Source of the DNA: Candidatus Merdivicinus faecavium | GTDB lineage: Bacteria; Bacillota; Clostridia; Oscillospirales; Ruminococcaceae | Reading direction: 5' to 3' | DNA length: 64,000 bases | NCBI GenBank assembly: GCA_018716285.1 | Contig: DVKD01000028.1 | Span: forward strand, 1-64,000 | The notes under the pieces: generated by a model | What the model was told of the DNA's origin: nothing | What the model saw: the letters and a program-made list of their open reading frames with translations, nothing else | Databases searched by the model: none | Program-made: the position numbers and the translations under genes | Part shown: positions 16,675-25,736 of the stretch, one piece after another | Numbering within the stretch: position 1 is the stretch's first letter | Layout of the letters: each line of letters opens with the position of its first letter

Positions 16675-17445
16675 TTAACCTTTGGTGGCAGCTTCCACGA
16701 TCGCGGCGAAGTCGGGGGCCTTGAGGGAAGCGCCGCCGATGAGGCCGCCGTCAACGTCGGGCTGGGCGACCAGCTCGGCCGCGTTCTTGGCGTTCATCGA
16801 GCCGCCGTACTGGATGGTGGTGGCGTCGGCCGCCTCCTTGCCGTAGAGCTTGGCGAGGGTGGCGCGGATGACGGCGCAGACCTCGTTGGCCTGCTCGGCA
16901 GTGGCGGTCTTGCCGGTGCCGATGGCCCAGACGGGCTCGTAGGCAATGATGACGTTTTTCAGTTCCTCGGCGGTGACGCCCTTGAGGGCGATCTTGGTCT
17001 GCATGGCGACCAGCTCGTCGGTGATGCCGTTTTCGCGGTCGGCGAGCATCTCGCCGACGCAGAGGATGACCTTCAGGCCGGCGGCCAGGGCGGCGCGGGT
17101 GCGCTTGTTGACCGTCTCGTCGGTCTCGCCGAAGTACTGGCGGCGCTCGGAGTGGCCGATGATGACGTACTCGACCCCCATCTCAGCGAGCATGTCGGCG
17201 GAAATTTCGCCGGTGAAGGCGCCGGACTTCTCAAAGTGGCAGTTTTCCGCGCCGACCTTCACGTTGGAGCCCTTGACGGCCTCGAGGACGGTCTCGAGGT
17301 TGGTGAAGGGGACGCAGGCGACGACCTCGCAGCCGGCGCCGGCGACGAGGGGCTTGATGGCCTCGACGAGCTCTTTGGCCTCGGGGCGGGTCTTATTCAT
17401 TTTCCAGTTGCCGGCGATGACGGCCTTGCGCAGCGCTTTGTTCAT
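16675..17445 (-). CDS. tpiA: Triosephosphate isomerase
   Basis: A 256-aa TIM-barrel enzyme. The catalytic residues are in place: Lys in AGNWKMNKT, His in VIIGHSERRQYF, and Glu in IIAYEPVWAIGTGKTA; the phosphate loop ends YGGSMNAKN. It starts MNKALRKAVIAGNWKMN. AGGAGG lies 8 nt before the ATG. It is the middle gene of the glycolytic operon, 79 nt after pgk. Confidence 0.98.
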   Translation of the reverse strand: MNKALRKAVIAGNWKMNKTRPEAKELVEAIKPLVAGAGCEVVACVPFTNLETVLEAVKGSNVKVGAENCHFEKSGAFTGEISADMLAEMGVEYVIIGHSERRQYFGETDETVNKRTRAALAAGLKVILCVGEMLADRENGITDELVAMQTKIALKGVTAEELKNVIIAYEPVWAIGTGKTATAEQANEVCAVIRATLAKLYGKEAADATTIQYGGSMNAKNAAELVAQPDVDGGLIGGASLKAPDFAAIVEAATKG

Positions 17446-17524
17446 GATAAATTCCTCCTGAAAGAAATGATTTTTGACAAGCCAAATACAGGGGTCCAGT
17501 CACCTGAACCCCTGTGCGGCGAAT

Positions 17525-18736
17525 TTATTTGTCGTTGATGCAGGTGATGCCGGGCAGGGCCTTGCCTTCGAGGTACTCGAGGGAAGCGCCGCCGCCGGTG
17601 GAGATGTGGGTCATCTTGTCGGCGTAGCCGAGCTGGATGACAGCCGCAGCGGAGTCGCCGCCGCCGATGACGGTGGTAGCGTCGGCCTCAGCCATCGCCT
17701 TGGCGACAGCCAGGGTGCCTGCGGCGAGGGTGGGGTTCTCAAAAACGCCCATCGGGCCGTTCCAGACGACAGTCTTTGCTTCCTTGACCGCAGCGGCAAA
17801 GAGCTCCTGGGTCTTCGGGCCGATGTCGAGGCCCATCTTGTCGGCAGGGATCGCGTCGGAATCGACGTAGGAAACGGCGATCTCGGCGTCGATGGGATCC
17901 GGGAAGGAATCGGCGATCGCAGTATCGACCGGCAGGAGGAGCTTGACGCCCTTCTCGGCGGCCTTATCCAGCATGTTCTTGCAGTATTCGAGCTTCTCGT
18001 CGTCGACTAAGCTCTTGCCGACTTCCTTGCCCTGGGCCTTGAGGAAGGTGTAGGCCATGCCGCCGCCGATGATGAGGGTGTCGACCTTGCCGAGGAGATT
18101 CTCGATGACGCTCAGCTTGTCGGAGACCTTCGCGCCGCCGAGGATGGCGACAAAGGGACGGACGGGGTTGTTGACCGCGTTGCCGAGGTACTGGATCTCC
18201 TTTTCCATCAGGTAGCCGACAGCAGTCTCCTTGATATAGTCAGTGACGCCGGCGGTGGAGCAGTGGGCGCGGTGGGCGGAGCCGAAGGCGTCGTTGACAT
18301 AAACGTCAGCCAGGCTCGCGAGCTCCTCGCTGAATTCGGGGAGGTTCTTGGTCTCCTCCTTGCGGAAGCGGGTATTCTGGAGCAGGACGACGTCGCCATC
18401 CTTCATGGCGGCGACAGCGGCTTTGGCGTTCTCGCCGACAACGTTGTCGTCATTGGCGAAGACAACTTCCTTGCCGAGCAGCTCGCCCAAACGGACCGCG
18501 ACAGGGGCCAGGCTGAATTTCTCCTCCGGGCCGTTCTTCGGCTTGCCGAGATGGCTGCACAGAATCAGGCGGCCGCCGTTCTCGATCAGCTTTTTGAGGG
18601 TGGGCAGAGCGGCGACAATACGGTTGTCGTTGGTGATCTTGCCATCCTTCATGGGGACGTTGAAGTCGCAGCGGACAAGAACTCTCTTGCCCTTGACGTT
18701 CAGGTCGTCCACAGTCTTTTTGTTGTACGTGGTCAT
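17525..18736 (-). CDS. pgk: Phosphoglycerate kinase
   Basis: A 403-aa enzyme making ATP from 1,3-bisphosphoglycerate. The N-terminal signature is [38 protein letters not shown] and the nucleotide region ending [11 protein letters not shown] complete the family pattern. AGGAAGG sits directly before the ATG at 18745 but 9 nt before the ATG at 18736 (MTTYNKKT), so the latter is chosen. It is the first gene of pgk-tpiA-gpmI; gap and eno are not in the window. Confidence 0.97.
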   Translation of the reverse strand: MTTYNKKTVDDLNVKGKRVLVRCDFNVPMKDGKITNDNRIVAALPTLKKLIENGGRLILCSHLGKPKNGPEEKFSLAPVAVRLGELLGKEVVFANDDNVVGENAKAAVAAMKDGDVVLLQNTRFRKEETKNLPEFSEELASLADVYVNDAFGSAHRAHCSTAGVTDYIKETAVGYLMEKEIQYLGNAVNNPVRPFVAILGGAKVSDKLSVIENLLGKVDTLIIGGGMAYTFLKAQGKEVGKSLVDDEKLEYCKNMLDKAAEKGVKLLLPVDTAIADSFPDPIDAEIAVSYVDSDAIPADKMGLDIGPKTQELFAAAVKEAKTVVWNGPMGVFENPTLAAGTLAVAKAMAEADATTVIGGGDSAAAVIQLGYADKMTHISTGGGASLEYLEGKALPGITCINDK

Positions 18737-18790
18737 GTTGGTCATCCTTCCTGGTCAATATATTGTTAAAGATAAAACAAACCTGAGTTT

Positions 18791-18819
18791 ATTGTATCTC
18801 ATTTTCGCGGAATTTGCAA
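18791..18819 (-). promoter_or_regulatory. Promoter of the pgk-tpiA-gpmI operon
   Basis: On the minus strand: TTGCAA (18819-18814), 17-bp spacer, TACAAT (18796-18791). Confidence 0.8.
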
Positions 18820-18902
18820 GTCATTTCCTGCAAATTCCGGAAAAAATAACGCTGAAAGCAGGGCGCCTTTTGCCCAAACTATCGTAAATTCCGCCGAAAG
18901 CG

Positions 18903-19775
18903 TCACTTGCGCGGCTTTCCCTTGTAAACAACCCCGAGGATCCGGTGCCCGGCGTTGATGCTGATGGCGGCGCCGATCTTGACCCGGCCGGCGGGCGGCC
19001 CGAAAAGCTTCTCCGTCTCGGCAATCATGGCGTCGGACACCGACGGGTCGGAGCCTTCCAGGATAATATACGGCGTATGGGGGATCATCTCCGCCTGCAT
19101 TCTTTTGAGGAGGGCGGGAATGACCGCCTTTTCCCCGCGGACCTTGTTTATCGTGACCGACTCGCCGTTTTCGAAGGCGATGATCGGCTTAAAGCCCATC
19201 AGCTCCCCGACAAAGGCGGCGGCGCAGCTCACCCGGCCGCTCTTGCGGACGAATTCGAGGGAATAGGGGGCGAAAATCACCCGGCAGCAGTTGAACCAGT
19301 CCTCGAGATAGGCGAGAATCTCGGAGGGAGAGGCGCCTTTCCGGGCCTTGCGGGCCGCCTCGATGACCGGGAAGCCGTACCCCATCGAGTAGGTCTGGGA
19401 ATCAACGATGTAGATCTCCATCTCCCCCACAGCTTCGGGATGCTCCTCGAAAAACTGCTGCTTCGCGAGATGGGCGTTGGCGTTGGTGCTCGAGCCCTTG
19501 GCGTTGATCGAGACGTAGATGACGTCGGTAACGCCCTGGGAAAAGAGCTCGCTGTAAAGCTCGCCGAACTGGTGGGCGGTATATTGGGCGGTGCTGGGGG
19601 TCTTGGGGCTGGTGGTGAGAATCTGGTAAAACTCGTCCTGGGTAAAATCCTTCCGCTCGGTAAAGCTCTGGTCCCCCACGATGATCGCGAAGGGCAGGAT
19701 CCGGATGCCGTACTTCTCCTCCAACTCCTTCGGGATGTCGCAGGCGGAATCGGTGACAATCTGAATCTTTCTCAT
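18903..19775 (-). CDS. DegV family fatty-acid-binding protein
   Basis: A 290-aa protein of the DegV (FakB-like) family, which binds a single fatty acid for phosphorylation by a FakA kinase before entry into phospholipid synthesis. The signature TDSACDIPKELEEKYGI lies at the N-terminus; SPKTPSTAQYT and SINAKGSSTNANAHLAKQ fit the conserved binding pocket; the C-terminus has INAGHRILGVVYKG. AAGGA lies 7 nt before the ATG at 19775, so the track extension is dropped. FakA is not in this window. Confidence 0.92.
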   Translation of the reverse strand: MRKIQIVTDSACDIPKELEEKYGIRILPFAIIVGDQSFTERKDFTQDEFYQILTTSPKTPSTAQYTAHQFGELYSELFSQGVTDVIYVSINAKGSSTNANAHLAKQQFFEEHPEAVGEMEIYIVDSQTYSMGYGFPVIEAARKARKGASPSEILAYLEDWFNCCRVIFAPYSLEFVRKSGRVSCAAAFVGELMGFKPIIAFENGESVTINKVRGEKAVIPALLKRMQAEMIPHTPYIILEGSDPSVSDAMIAETEKLFGPPAGRVKIGAAISINAGHRILGVVYKGKPRK

Positions 19776-19799
19776 GGTGGTTTCCTTCCATCCTTCCAT

Positions 19800-20321
19800 C
19801 TATTCTGAAGGGCCCTCTTCGCCGGCATCCTCCCAGCAAAAGCGGGTGAGGCTGCCCTCCCGCTCCAGGTCCGGGTATCCCCACTGCCTGAGCGCCTCAT
19901 AGGCGGCGATGGCGACCGAGTTGGAGAGATTTAAGCTCCGCAGGGTCGGGCGCATCGGGATGCGGACGCAGGCGTCGGGGTGGTCGTGCAGCAGCTCCTC
20001 CGGCAATCCGGCGTCTTCCCGGCCGAAGACCAGGTATGCGCCGTCGGGGTACTGGGTGTCGGAGTGGGTTTTGCGGGCCTTGGTGGTAAAAAAATAAAAA
20101 GGGCCGCTGTTTTTTTCGGCAAAGTCCGCCCAGCAGTCGTAGTAGGTGATGTCGAGCAGGCGCCAGTAATCGAGCCCGGCCCGTTTGAGCTTTTTGTCGT
20201 CGACCGCAAAGCCCATCGGACGGACGATGTGCAGCCGCGCGCCGGTGACGGCGCAGGTGCGGGCGATGTTGCCGGTGTTCTGGGGGATCTGCGGTTCCAC
20301 CAAAACGAGATTGAGGGTCAA
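19800..20321 (-). CDS. trmL: tRNA (cytidine(34)-2'-O)-methyltransferase
   Basis: A 173-aa SPOUT-class methyltransferase for the wobble base of tRNA-Leu. Conserved segments are LVEPQIPQNTGNIARTC, YLVFGREDAGLPEELL and the knot-forming MRPTLRSLNLSNSVAIAAYE. The ORF track shows an N-terminal extension, but AAAAGGAGG lies 8 nt before a TTG at 20321, and translation from there (MTLNLVLVEPQIPQN) gives the exact family start. This is a clear TTG initiation. It lies 24 nt before degV on the same strand. Confidence 0.94.
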   Translation of the reverse strand: MTLNLVLVEPQIPQNTGNIARTCAVTGARLHIVRPMGFAVDDKKLKRAGLDYWRLLDITYYDCWADFAEKNSGPFYFFTTKARKTHSDTQYPDGAYLVFGREDAGLPEELLHDHPDACVRIPMRPTLRSLNLSNSVAIAAYEALRQWGYPDLEREGSLTRFCWEDAGEEGPSE

Positions 20322-20358
20322 GGGCGGTTCCTCCTTTTCTTTACCAGTCCTCATTTCT

Positions 20359-20387
20359 ATTATAGCAAAAGGGAGGGCGATGAACAA
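20359..20387 (-). promoter_or_regulatory. Promoter of trmL-degV
   Basis: On the minus strand: TTGTTC (20387-20382), 17-bp spacer, TATAAT (20364-20359), about 38 nt ahead of the TTG start. Confidence 0.75.
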
Positions 20388-20513
20388 GGGGATTTTGCGG
20401 CGAATTCACAATATTTTCACTTTTGCAGCCCCGCTCTTCTACTGCGGGCGTCTCACTGCGGCGGCATAAAGCGCCCCAAACAGGGCAGACTAGGAAGCGA
20501 GGAGGTGAAAAGA

Positions 20514-21236
20514 ATGGCGCTCATCGAAATGGAAAACATCTGCAAAACCTACCGTGCGGGCGAACACACCGTCGAGGCGCTGCGGGACGTCAGCCTTTCG
20601 GTGGAGGAGGGAGAGTTTGTCGCGGTCGTCGGCAGTTCCGGCTCGGGGAAATCGACCTTGATGAACCTGCTCGGCTGCCTCGACCTTCCCGATTCCGGCA
20701 GTTATTTCCTCGACGGAGTGGATATTCCCATCCAGGACGAGCCGGACCTCTGCCGGATCCGCAACCGCAAGATCGGCTTTATTTTCCAGCATTTCCACCT
20801 CATCCCCACCCTGACCGCCGCCGAGAACATCGAGCTGCCCCTCTCCTACCGCGGGATTCCCCGCGCCGAGCGCAAACGCCTCGCCGCCGAAGCGCTGGAC
20901 AAGATGGGGCTTTTATCCCGGGCTTCCCACCGCCCGGCGCAGCTTTCGGGCGGGCAGCAGCAGCGGGTCGCCATCGCAAGGGCCATCGCCGCGCGCCCTC
21001 CCCTGATCCTTGCGGACGAGCCCACCGGAAACCTCGACTCCGCCACCGGCCGGGAGGTGATGGACACCCTGCTCGCCCTAAACGGGGAAGGCCACACCAT
21101 CATCCTCATCACCCATGACCCCGGCGTCGCCGCGATGGCGGGGCGCATCGTCCGAATTCAGGACGGGCGGATGGAAAATCCGCCGGAATCCCGTCAAATC
21201 TACATCCCCGCACCTTCCTGCCTGTCCCGGCAATAG
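20514..21236 (+). CDS. ABC transporter ATP-binding protein (MacB/LolD type), orphan
   Basis: A 240-aa ATPase. Walker A is [13 protein letters not shown], the ABC signature is [16 protein letters not shown], and Walker B is [13 protein letters not shown], followed by the H-loop [22 protein letters not shown] and [21 protein letters not shown] place it in the MacB/LolD/FtsE-like group, which works with FtsX-type permeases. No permease is encoded on either side. AGGAGG lies 9 nt before the ATG; the ORF-track extension back to 19980 is a shadow. It may pair with a permease elsewhere. Confidence 0.92.
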   Translation: MALIEMENICKTYRAGEHTVEALRDVSLSVEEGEFVAVVGSSGSGKSTLMNLLGCLDLPDSGSYFLDGVDIPIQDEPDLCRIRNRKIGFIFQHFHLIPTLTAAENIELPLSYRGIPRAERKRLAAEALDKMGLLSRASHRPAQLSGGQQQRVAIARAIAARPPLILADEPTGNLDSATGREVMDTLLALNGEGHTIILITHDPGVAAMAGRIVRIQDGRMENPPESRQIYIPAPSCLSRQ

Positions 21237-21285
21237 GATAGACCAGGGGAACCCATCCCAAGCAGCCCCGAAAGGAGAGACCTCC

Positions 21286-21648
21286 ATGTCAGTCAAGCGA
21301 GGCGAAATCTACTACGCCGATTTGAGCCCGGTCGTCGGATCGGAGCAGGGCGGCGTCCGCCCTGTCCTCATTGTCCAAAACGACGTCGGAAACCGGTACA
21401 GCCCCACCGTGATTGCGGCGGCCATCACCAGCCAGCACGGCAAGGCCGACCTCCCCACCCACATCCCGCTCGACGCCAAGGCCTGCGGGCTTGCCAGGAA
21501 CTCCATCGTCCTCCTCGAGCAGGTGCGCACCCTTGACAAGCGCCGTCTCAAGGAAAAGATGGGCGAAATCCCCGCCGAAACGATGCAGTCGGTGGACTCC
21601 GCCCTCTCCATCAGCTTTGGGCTTGTCCCGCGAAAACGCCCTACTTAA
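21286..21648 (+). CDS. mazF: MazF/PemK family endoribonuclease toxin
   Basis: A 120-aa sequence-specific mRNA interferase. It begins VKRGEIYYADLSPVVGSEQG and continues RPVLIVQNDVGNRYSPTVIAAAIT, very close to the Bacillus NdoA/MazF pattern, with the catalytic Arg and Thr of the family in those segments. AAAGGAG lies before the ATG at 21286. The usual MazE antitoxin gene is absent: only 49 nt separate it from the ABC ATPase. In Bacillus mazEF sits next to alr; here alr is 35 kb away. The antitoxin may be encoded elsewhere. Confidence 0.93.
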   Translation: MSVKRGEIYYADLSPVVGSEQGGVRPVLIVQNDVGNRYSPTVIAAAITSQHGKADLPTHIPLDAKACGLARNSIVLLEQVRTLDKRRLKEKMGEIPAETMQSVDSALSISFGLVPRKRPT

Positions 21649-21652
21649 GCAC

Positions 21653-21680
21653 AAAAACCGCCCTATAGGGCGGTTTTTGC
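21653..21680 (+). terminator. Intrinsic terminator of mazF
   Basis: AAAAACCGCCC / GGGCGGTTTTT with a TATA loop; a textbook terminator, usable on both strands. Confidence 0.92.
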
Positions 21681-21775
21681 AGGAATGGAAGCGCTATCCC
21701 TTCGTTATGCGTTGTAATTCTCTGTTTCAGAGACAGCCCAGATTCCCCTCCGGCTTTCGGAAGCAAACGGAAGCA

Positions 21776-24178
21776 TTATTCTTCCGTGACAGTAAGAGTG
21801 GCGGTTGCGGTAGCGAGGACCGTATCGCTGCTGCTCACATCGACCAGATCGACCTGAACCGTGTAACTGCCGGCAGCATCCGAAACAATGTAAAAGTTTG
21901 TCGTCGCATCCGCCAAAACAAATCCGCCGCTGGGGCCCCACTGGCCGGCTTTCACAACATCATAGTAATTGCCGGAAGTATCCTGGGCAATCAGCTGAAG
22001 GTTATCAGCGTTGCCGCTTGTAACGGAAACCTTAAACAGAACCGCGCCATAATCCTTGCTGCCCTTCTTGAGAGAAGCGCTGACAGAGGTCAAGTCCCCC
22101 GGATTAAAGTCACTCACAAGCCCGGTCCCGTCCGTTGCAAAGAGACGTTCGGCCTTCGAAACCGTTGCTGTGCCGTCCATAATAATGGCCGGAGCAGTCT
22201 CTTCATCGCCGTCCCCATCAGGCTCTTCATAGCCGGGCTGGTTCTCCTCGTTCAGGAAGAAATAGGTCTGCTTATTGCCATTTCCCGTGTTATCGACGCG
22301 GGTCAGAGCCTCCGCCCCGTTGACCGTGCCGCCGAGGGCGCCCTCTGCGTTTACATCGATCCAGATAGTGGGGTTGGCAGCGGATTCGCTGCTGTTCTTC
22401 AAGGCAGCGCCGCTCACATTCAGCACGCCCTGCTCTGCCAGGCCGGAACCCTGGCTGACCTCGATGCCGCCGTACTCATTGCCGGAAACATCGATCGCGC
22501 CTTTCAGCGTGACTGCCGCGCCGTTGACCAGAAGCCCTGCGTCAGAGCTGTTTGCAGAGACGTTCTCCAGCGTGACGCCCTGAGAGTCATACACCTGGAT
22601 GGCGTAATGGCCCTGCCAGGAAGGAGCGCCCACTTCGCCTTCGGAATCGCCTGCTACAGTCAGATCCTTCAGGGAAACGCTGTCTGCCTGGACAACACGC
22701 AGGACATTGCCCTTTCCGGGCGCAGACAGGGTGTGCCGCTTGCCGTCGATGGCGACTTTCCGAGTGATCTCAACGGTATCGCTGAGTTCAATGTTGTCGC
22801 CGAAGATGATCTCCGTGTAAGCGGCGTTGCCCAGGGCAGCTTTCAGCTGTTCTTCCGTCGTGACCGTGATGGAAGTGTCGACCTTAGCGGTAGCCGTAAT
22901 CTCAACGCCGCGGTAGGTGAAGGAAAGGCTCGCCTCCTTGCCAGCCAACACGGCCTCAGCCAAATCAGCTGTAATGGCGGAAACCAGGGTCCTGCCCTCG
23001 GCGTCTACCCAGTTGCTGCCCGCAAGCCCCTTATCTTCATCCCAGGTATACACGGCTTCGCCGTACACGATCTGCGCGCCTTCGGATTCTTCGTCAGAGC
23101 GGTAGATCGCGCCCAGGAAACGGGCTAGGTCAGCGACGATCGGATTCGTGCCCGCACCGGAACCAGCCAGATCATCCGGCGTGTAGGTATAGGTAATCTC
23201 CGTGCCATCGATCGCCGCAGTACCGGCGGGGGTGTAGCCGTCCTCGTACTCGTATTTAACTGCAGCCTGCAGAACCGCTTCCACCTTCTCCTCAATCGTA
23301 GGCTCTTCCGGGGTAGTCGTAGAGCCGCCGCCAGAACCGCCGGAGCCGCCGCCGGAGGGGACTTTCTCAGGGGTAGTGGCGGAAATGGAGCCATTTTCCG
23401 AGGTCGTGTAGGCAACATCCGCCTGGGGTGCTCTGCCCACAGCCGTGCCATCGTCGTCAAAGACGTATGTCTGGCCGTCGATGCTGACCGTGCCGGTCTT
23501 CATCGAACCGTCGCCGCTGTCGCCGAAGTAGTAAGTCTCACCGTCGATCTGGACGACGCCGCTCTGCATTGCGCCGCTTCCATTCGCAAAGTAGGTCTTT
23601 CCGCCTGCCGTGAAGAAGCCGGTCTGCATCACGCCGGAGGGGTCCATGTAATACCAAGTATTGCCAATGTGCCGCCAATTGGCTGCCATCGCGCCCCAGG
23701 AATCGAGGTAGTACCAATTTCCGCTGCTCTGAAGCCAGCCGGTGGTCATGCCGCCCCAATTCTGGAGGTGGTACCAGGTGTCATTGACCATTTTCCAGCC
23801 GGTCGCCATATCGCCGGACTGATTCAGGTAGTACCAGGTCCCATTGACCTTCTGCCAGCCGGTCGCCATGTCGCCGGACTGATTCAGGTAATACCAGGTC
23901 CCGTTGAGCTGCTTCCAGCCGGTCGCCATGTCGCCGGACTGATTCAGGTAATACCAGGTCCCGTTGACCTTCTGCCAGCCGGTCTTCATATTGCCTCTGG
24001 TATCAAAGTAATACCATTTGCCGCCGATGCTTCTCCAGCCGGTCGCTTTTGTGCCATTTTCCGTCCAGCTCCAAATGCCGGACGCATCCTTCTGCCAGGC
24101 GGCAGCGGCCGTCATGGGGGCGGAAAGTGCGAATGCCGCCGCCAGAAGGCTTGCAAGGATCTTTTTACTCATTGCCAT
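21776..24178 (-). CDS. Secreted cell-wall-binding-repeat protein with beta-helix domain
   Basis: An 800-aa secreted protein. A signal peptide (MAMSKKILASLLAAAFALSA, cut after TAAAA) is followed by about ten 20-residue choline/glucan-binding type repeats (TGWKQLNGTWYYLNQSGDMA), roughly residues 28-250. A Ser/Gly-rich linker (GGGSGGSGGGS) leads to a region ending in a right-handed beta-helix-like stretch (about residues 480-640) and a C-terminal Ig-like domain. The repeats should hold it on wall polymers; no sortase motif is seen. AGGAGA lies 6 nt before the ATG at 24178. The function of the C-terminal half is unknown. Confidence 0.8.
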   Translation of the reverse strand: MAMSKKILASLLAAAFALSAPMTAAAAWQKDASGIWSWTENGTKATGWRSIGGKWYYFDTRGNMKTGWQKVNGTWYYLNQSGDMATGWKQLNGTWYYLNQSGDMATGWQKVNGTWYYLNQSGDMATGWKMVNDTWYHLQNWGGMTTGWLQSSGNWYYLDSWGAMAANWRHIGNTWYYMDPSGVMQTGFFTAGGKTYFANGSGAMQSGVVQIDGETYYFGDSGDGSMKTGTVSIDGQTYVFDDDGTAVGRAPQADVAYTTSENGSISATTPEKVPSGGGSGGSGGGSTTTPEEPTIEEKVEAVLQAAVKYEYEDGYTPAGTAAIDGTEITYTYTPDDLAGSGAGTNPIVADLARFLGAIYRSDEESEGAQIVYGEAVYTWDEDKGLAGSNWVDAEGRTLVSAITADLAEAVLAGKEASLSFTYRGVEITATAKVDTSITVTTEEQLKAALGNAAYTEIIFGDNIELSDTVEITRKVAIDGKRHTLSAPGKGNVLRVVQADSVSLKDLTVAGDSEGEVGAPSWQGHYAIQVYDSQGVTLENVSANSSDAGLLVNGAAVTLKGAIDVSGNEYGGIEVSQGSGLAEQGVLNVSGAALKNSSESAANPTIWIDVNAEGALGGTVNGAEALTRVDNTGNGNKQTYFFLNEENQPGYEEPDGDGDEETAPAIIMDGTATVSKAERLFATDGTGLVSDFNPGDLTSVSASLKKGSKDYGAVLFKVSVTSGNADNLQLIAQDTSGNYYDVVKAGQWGPSGGFVLADATTNFYIVSDAAGSYTVQVDLVDVSSSDTVLATATATLTVTEE
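23801..23980. repeat. Three near-identical 60-bp tandem repeats inside the surface protein gene
   Basis: Units begin GGTCGCCAT(A/G)TCGCCGGACT at 23801, 23861 and 23921, exactly 60 bp apart, and differ at only a few positions. They encode the identical LNQSGDMATGW repeats. Such DNA-level identity points to recent duplication or gene conversion. Confidence 0.9.
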
Positions 24179-24233
24179 GATCGTTCTCCTATACCATCCA
24201 TATTTGTGGCAGCCTGCCACAGGGTACGAGCTT

Positions 24234-24262
24234 AGTATAGCATACAGGAACCGGATTTGCAA
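24234..24262 (-). promoter_or_regulatory. Promoter of the surface protein gene
   Basis: On the minus strand: TTGCAA (24262-24257), 17-bp spacer, TATACT (24239-24234). The leader has a TGTGGCA/TGCCACA hairpin just before the ribosome binding site. Confidence 0.8.
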
Positions 24263-24434
24263 GGATATTCAATTACAAATATAAGACTTAATTACAAATA
24301 AATATTGTATATATATTACAATCAATGGATTTCTAATCCATATTTTTATAACTTAAATTTTGATAATCCGTGTTTTATGTGCAAAATAAGCCCGCTATAA
24401 ATTGCATATTTTTTGCATCAAATACAAATAAAGG
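24263..24434. other. AT-rich intergenic DNA
   Basis: About 170 nt of strongly AT-rich sequence in a GC-rich genome. It contains ATGGATT/AATCCAT and ATTGTA/TACAAT inverted repeats. No gene is seen. It may act as an upstream (UP-type) element for the surface protein promoter. Confidence 0.5.
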
Positions 24435-24467
24435 CAAAAAACAACCGTCCCGCAGATGGGACGGTTG
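24435..24467 (-). terminator. Terminator of the ferredoxin gene
   Basis: CAACCGTCCC / GGGACGGTTG stem with a T-run on the minus strand, directly after the ferredoxin stop codon. Confidence 0.9.
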
Positions 24468-24488
24468 CTTTTTGCCGGAACAAGCGTG

Positions 24489-24659
24489 TTATTCGGCCTG
24501 AGGAGCGCCGACAGGGCAGACGTTGGAGCAGTTGCCGCAGTCGATGCAGGTAGCCGCATCGATGACGTACTTGCCGTCGCCTTCGGAGATCGCGCTGACG
24601 GGGCACTCGCTTGCGCAGGCGCCGCAGCTGATGCACTCATCGCTGATTACATATGCCAT
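24489..24659 (-). CDS. 2[4Fe-4S] ferredoxin
   Basis: A 56-aa clostridial-type ferredoxin, too short for its frame to show in the ORF track. It carries two cluster motifs, CISCGACASECPVSAI and CIDCGNCSNVCPVGAP, each with the CxxCxxCxxxCP spacing. It is a low-potential electron carrier for anaerobic metabolism. AAGGAGG lies 10 nt before the ATG. It forms its own unit with a strong terminator. Confidence 0.97.
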   Translation of the reverse strand: MAYVISDECISCGACASECPVSAISEGDGKYVIDAATCIDCGNCSNVCPVGAPQAE

Positions 24660-24794
24660 AGGTTTTACACCTCCTTATCCTTCTTGCTTATTATTGTACC
24701 ATATTTTCGCTAAAAATCAAGGTCTGAGGCAAAATTTCCCCAGAGCGCAGTGGAAAGCCGGCCAAACTCCGGTTTGACGGTTTTCAGCCACGCG

Positions 24795-25661
24795 CTAATC
24801 CTCCAACTCTTCGAGCTCCTTTTTCTCCTGCCGCCCGCCTTTGGAGGAAGGTTCGCGGAGAATCTTGACGTCGCGGCGGTTGTAGTCGTTGGGCGCGGCG
24901 TCCGGCCGGCTGTCGAGCTGGACCTTGAGCGCGCCGGTGAGGAGGTTGCTGTCGACTACCACGCCGCGGCCGTCCGGGGTCTGGACGACAGCGCCGTTTT
25001 TGGGGGTGATCTTCAAAAGGGACTCGTAAGCATCCTGCTCGTATTTGAGGCAGCACATGAGCCGCCCGCAGGTGCCCGAGATCTTGGTCGGGTTGAGGGA
25101 GAGCCCCTGTTCCTTGGCCATCTTGATGGAGACGGGCTGGAAATCGCTCAAAAAGCTCGAGCAGCAGAAGGGCCGCCCGCAGATGCCGAGCCCCCCCAGC
25201 ATCTTCGCCTCGTCCCGGACGCCGATCTGGCGCAGCTCGATGCGGGTGCGGAAGACGCCGGCCAGGTCCTTGACAAGCTCGCGGAAATCGATGCGGCCGT
25301 CGGCGGTGAAATAAAAGAGGATCTTGTTGTTGTCAAAGGTATATTCAACGTCCACCAGGTTCATCTTGAGCTTGTGGCGGGCGATTTTTTCCTCGCAGAT
25401 GCGGAAGGCCTCCCGTTCGCGGCGGGCGTTCTCCTCGAGCTGGGCAAGGTCGCGCTCGGTGGCGACGCGGAGGATGGGCTTCAAAGGGGCGACGATGCGG
25501 TCATCCTCGACCATCCGGTTGGAGATTGCCACCGTGCCGCATTCCACCCCGCGGGCGGTTTCGACGATCACCTTCTGCCCGACCGTCAGTTTTTTCCCGT
25601 CGGGCGAAAAGTAATAGGTTTTTCCTGTATTTTGAAAGCGTACGCCAATAATCTCGGTCAT
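24795..25661 (-). CDS. ricT: PSP1/RicT family protein (YaaT)
   Basis: A 288-aa protein of the RicT/PSP1 family, part of the RicA-RicF-RicT complex that binds Fe-S clusters and controls RNase Y processing, biofilm and sporulation in Bacillus. The Cys-rich core is intact: LGICGRPFCCSSFL and SGTCGRLMCCLKYE. FSPDGKKLTVGQKVIVETARG starts the PSP1 region. GAAAGG lies 9 nt before the ATG at 25661. It follows holB with a short gap, the conserved Firmicutes order. The C-terminal 40 residues are charged and probably disordered. Confidence 0.93.
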   Translation of the reverse strand: MTEIIGVRFQNTGKTYYFSPDGKKLTVGQKVIVETARGVECGTVAISNRMVEDDRIVAPLKPILRVATERDLAQLEENARREREAFRICEEKIARHKLKMNLVDVEYTFDNNKILFYFTADGRIDFRELVKDLAGVFRTRIELRQIGVRDEAKMLGGLGICGRPFCCSSFLSDFQPVSIKMAKEQGLSLNPTKISGTCGRLMCCLKYEQDAYESLLKITPKNGAVVQTPDGRGVVVDSNLLTGALKVQLDSRPDAAPNDYNRRDVKILREPSSKGGRQEKKELEELED

Positions 25662-25736
25662 AATCTGATACCTTTCTATCATAAGGGGCAGCAGCCACAG
25701 GCGGCATCCCCGGGGATTTCATGCGGATAAAGGGGG

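Noticed and set aside
19980-20513. N-terminal extension of the ABC ATPase in the ORF track
   Set aside because: It is antisense to trmL; AGGAGG places the start at 20514.
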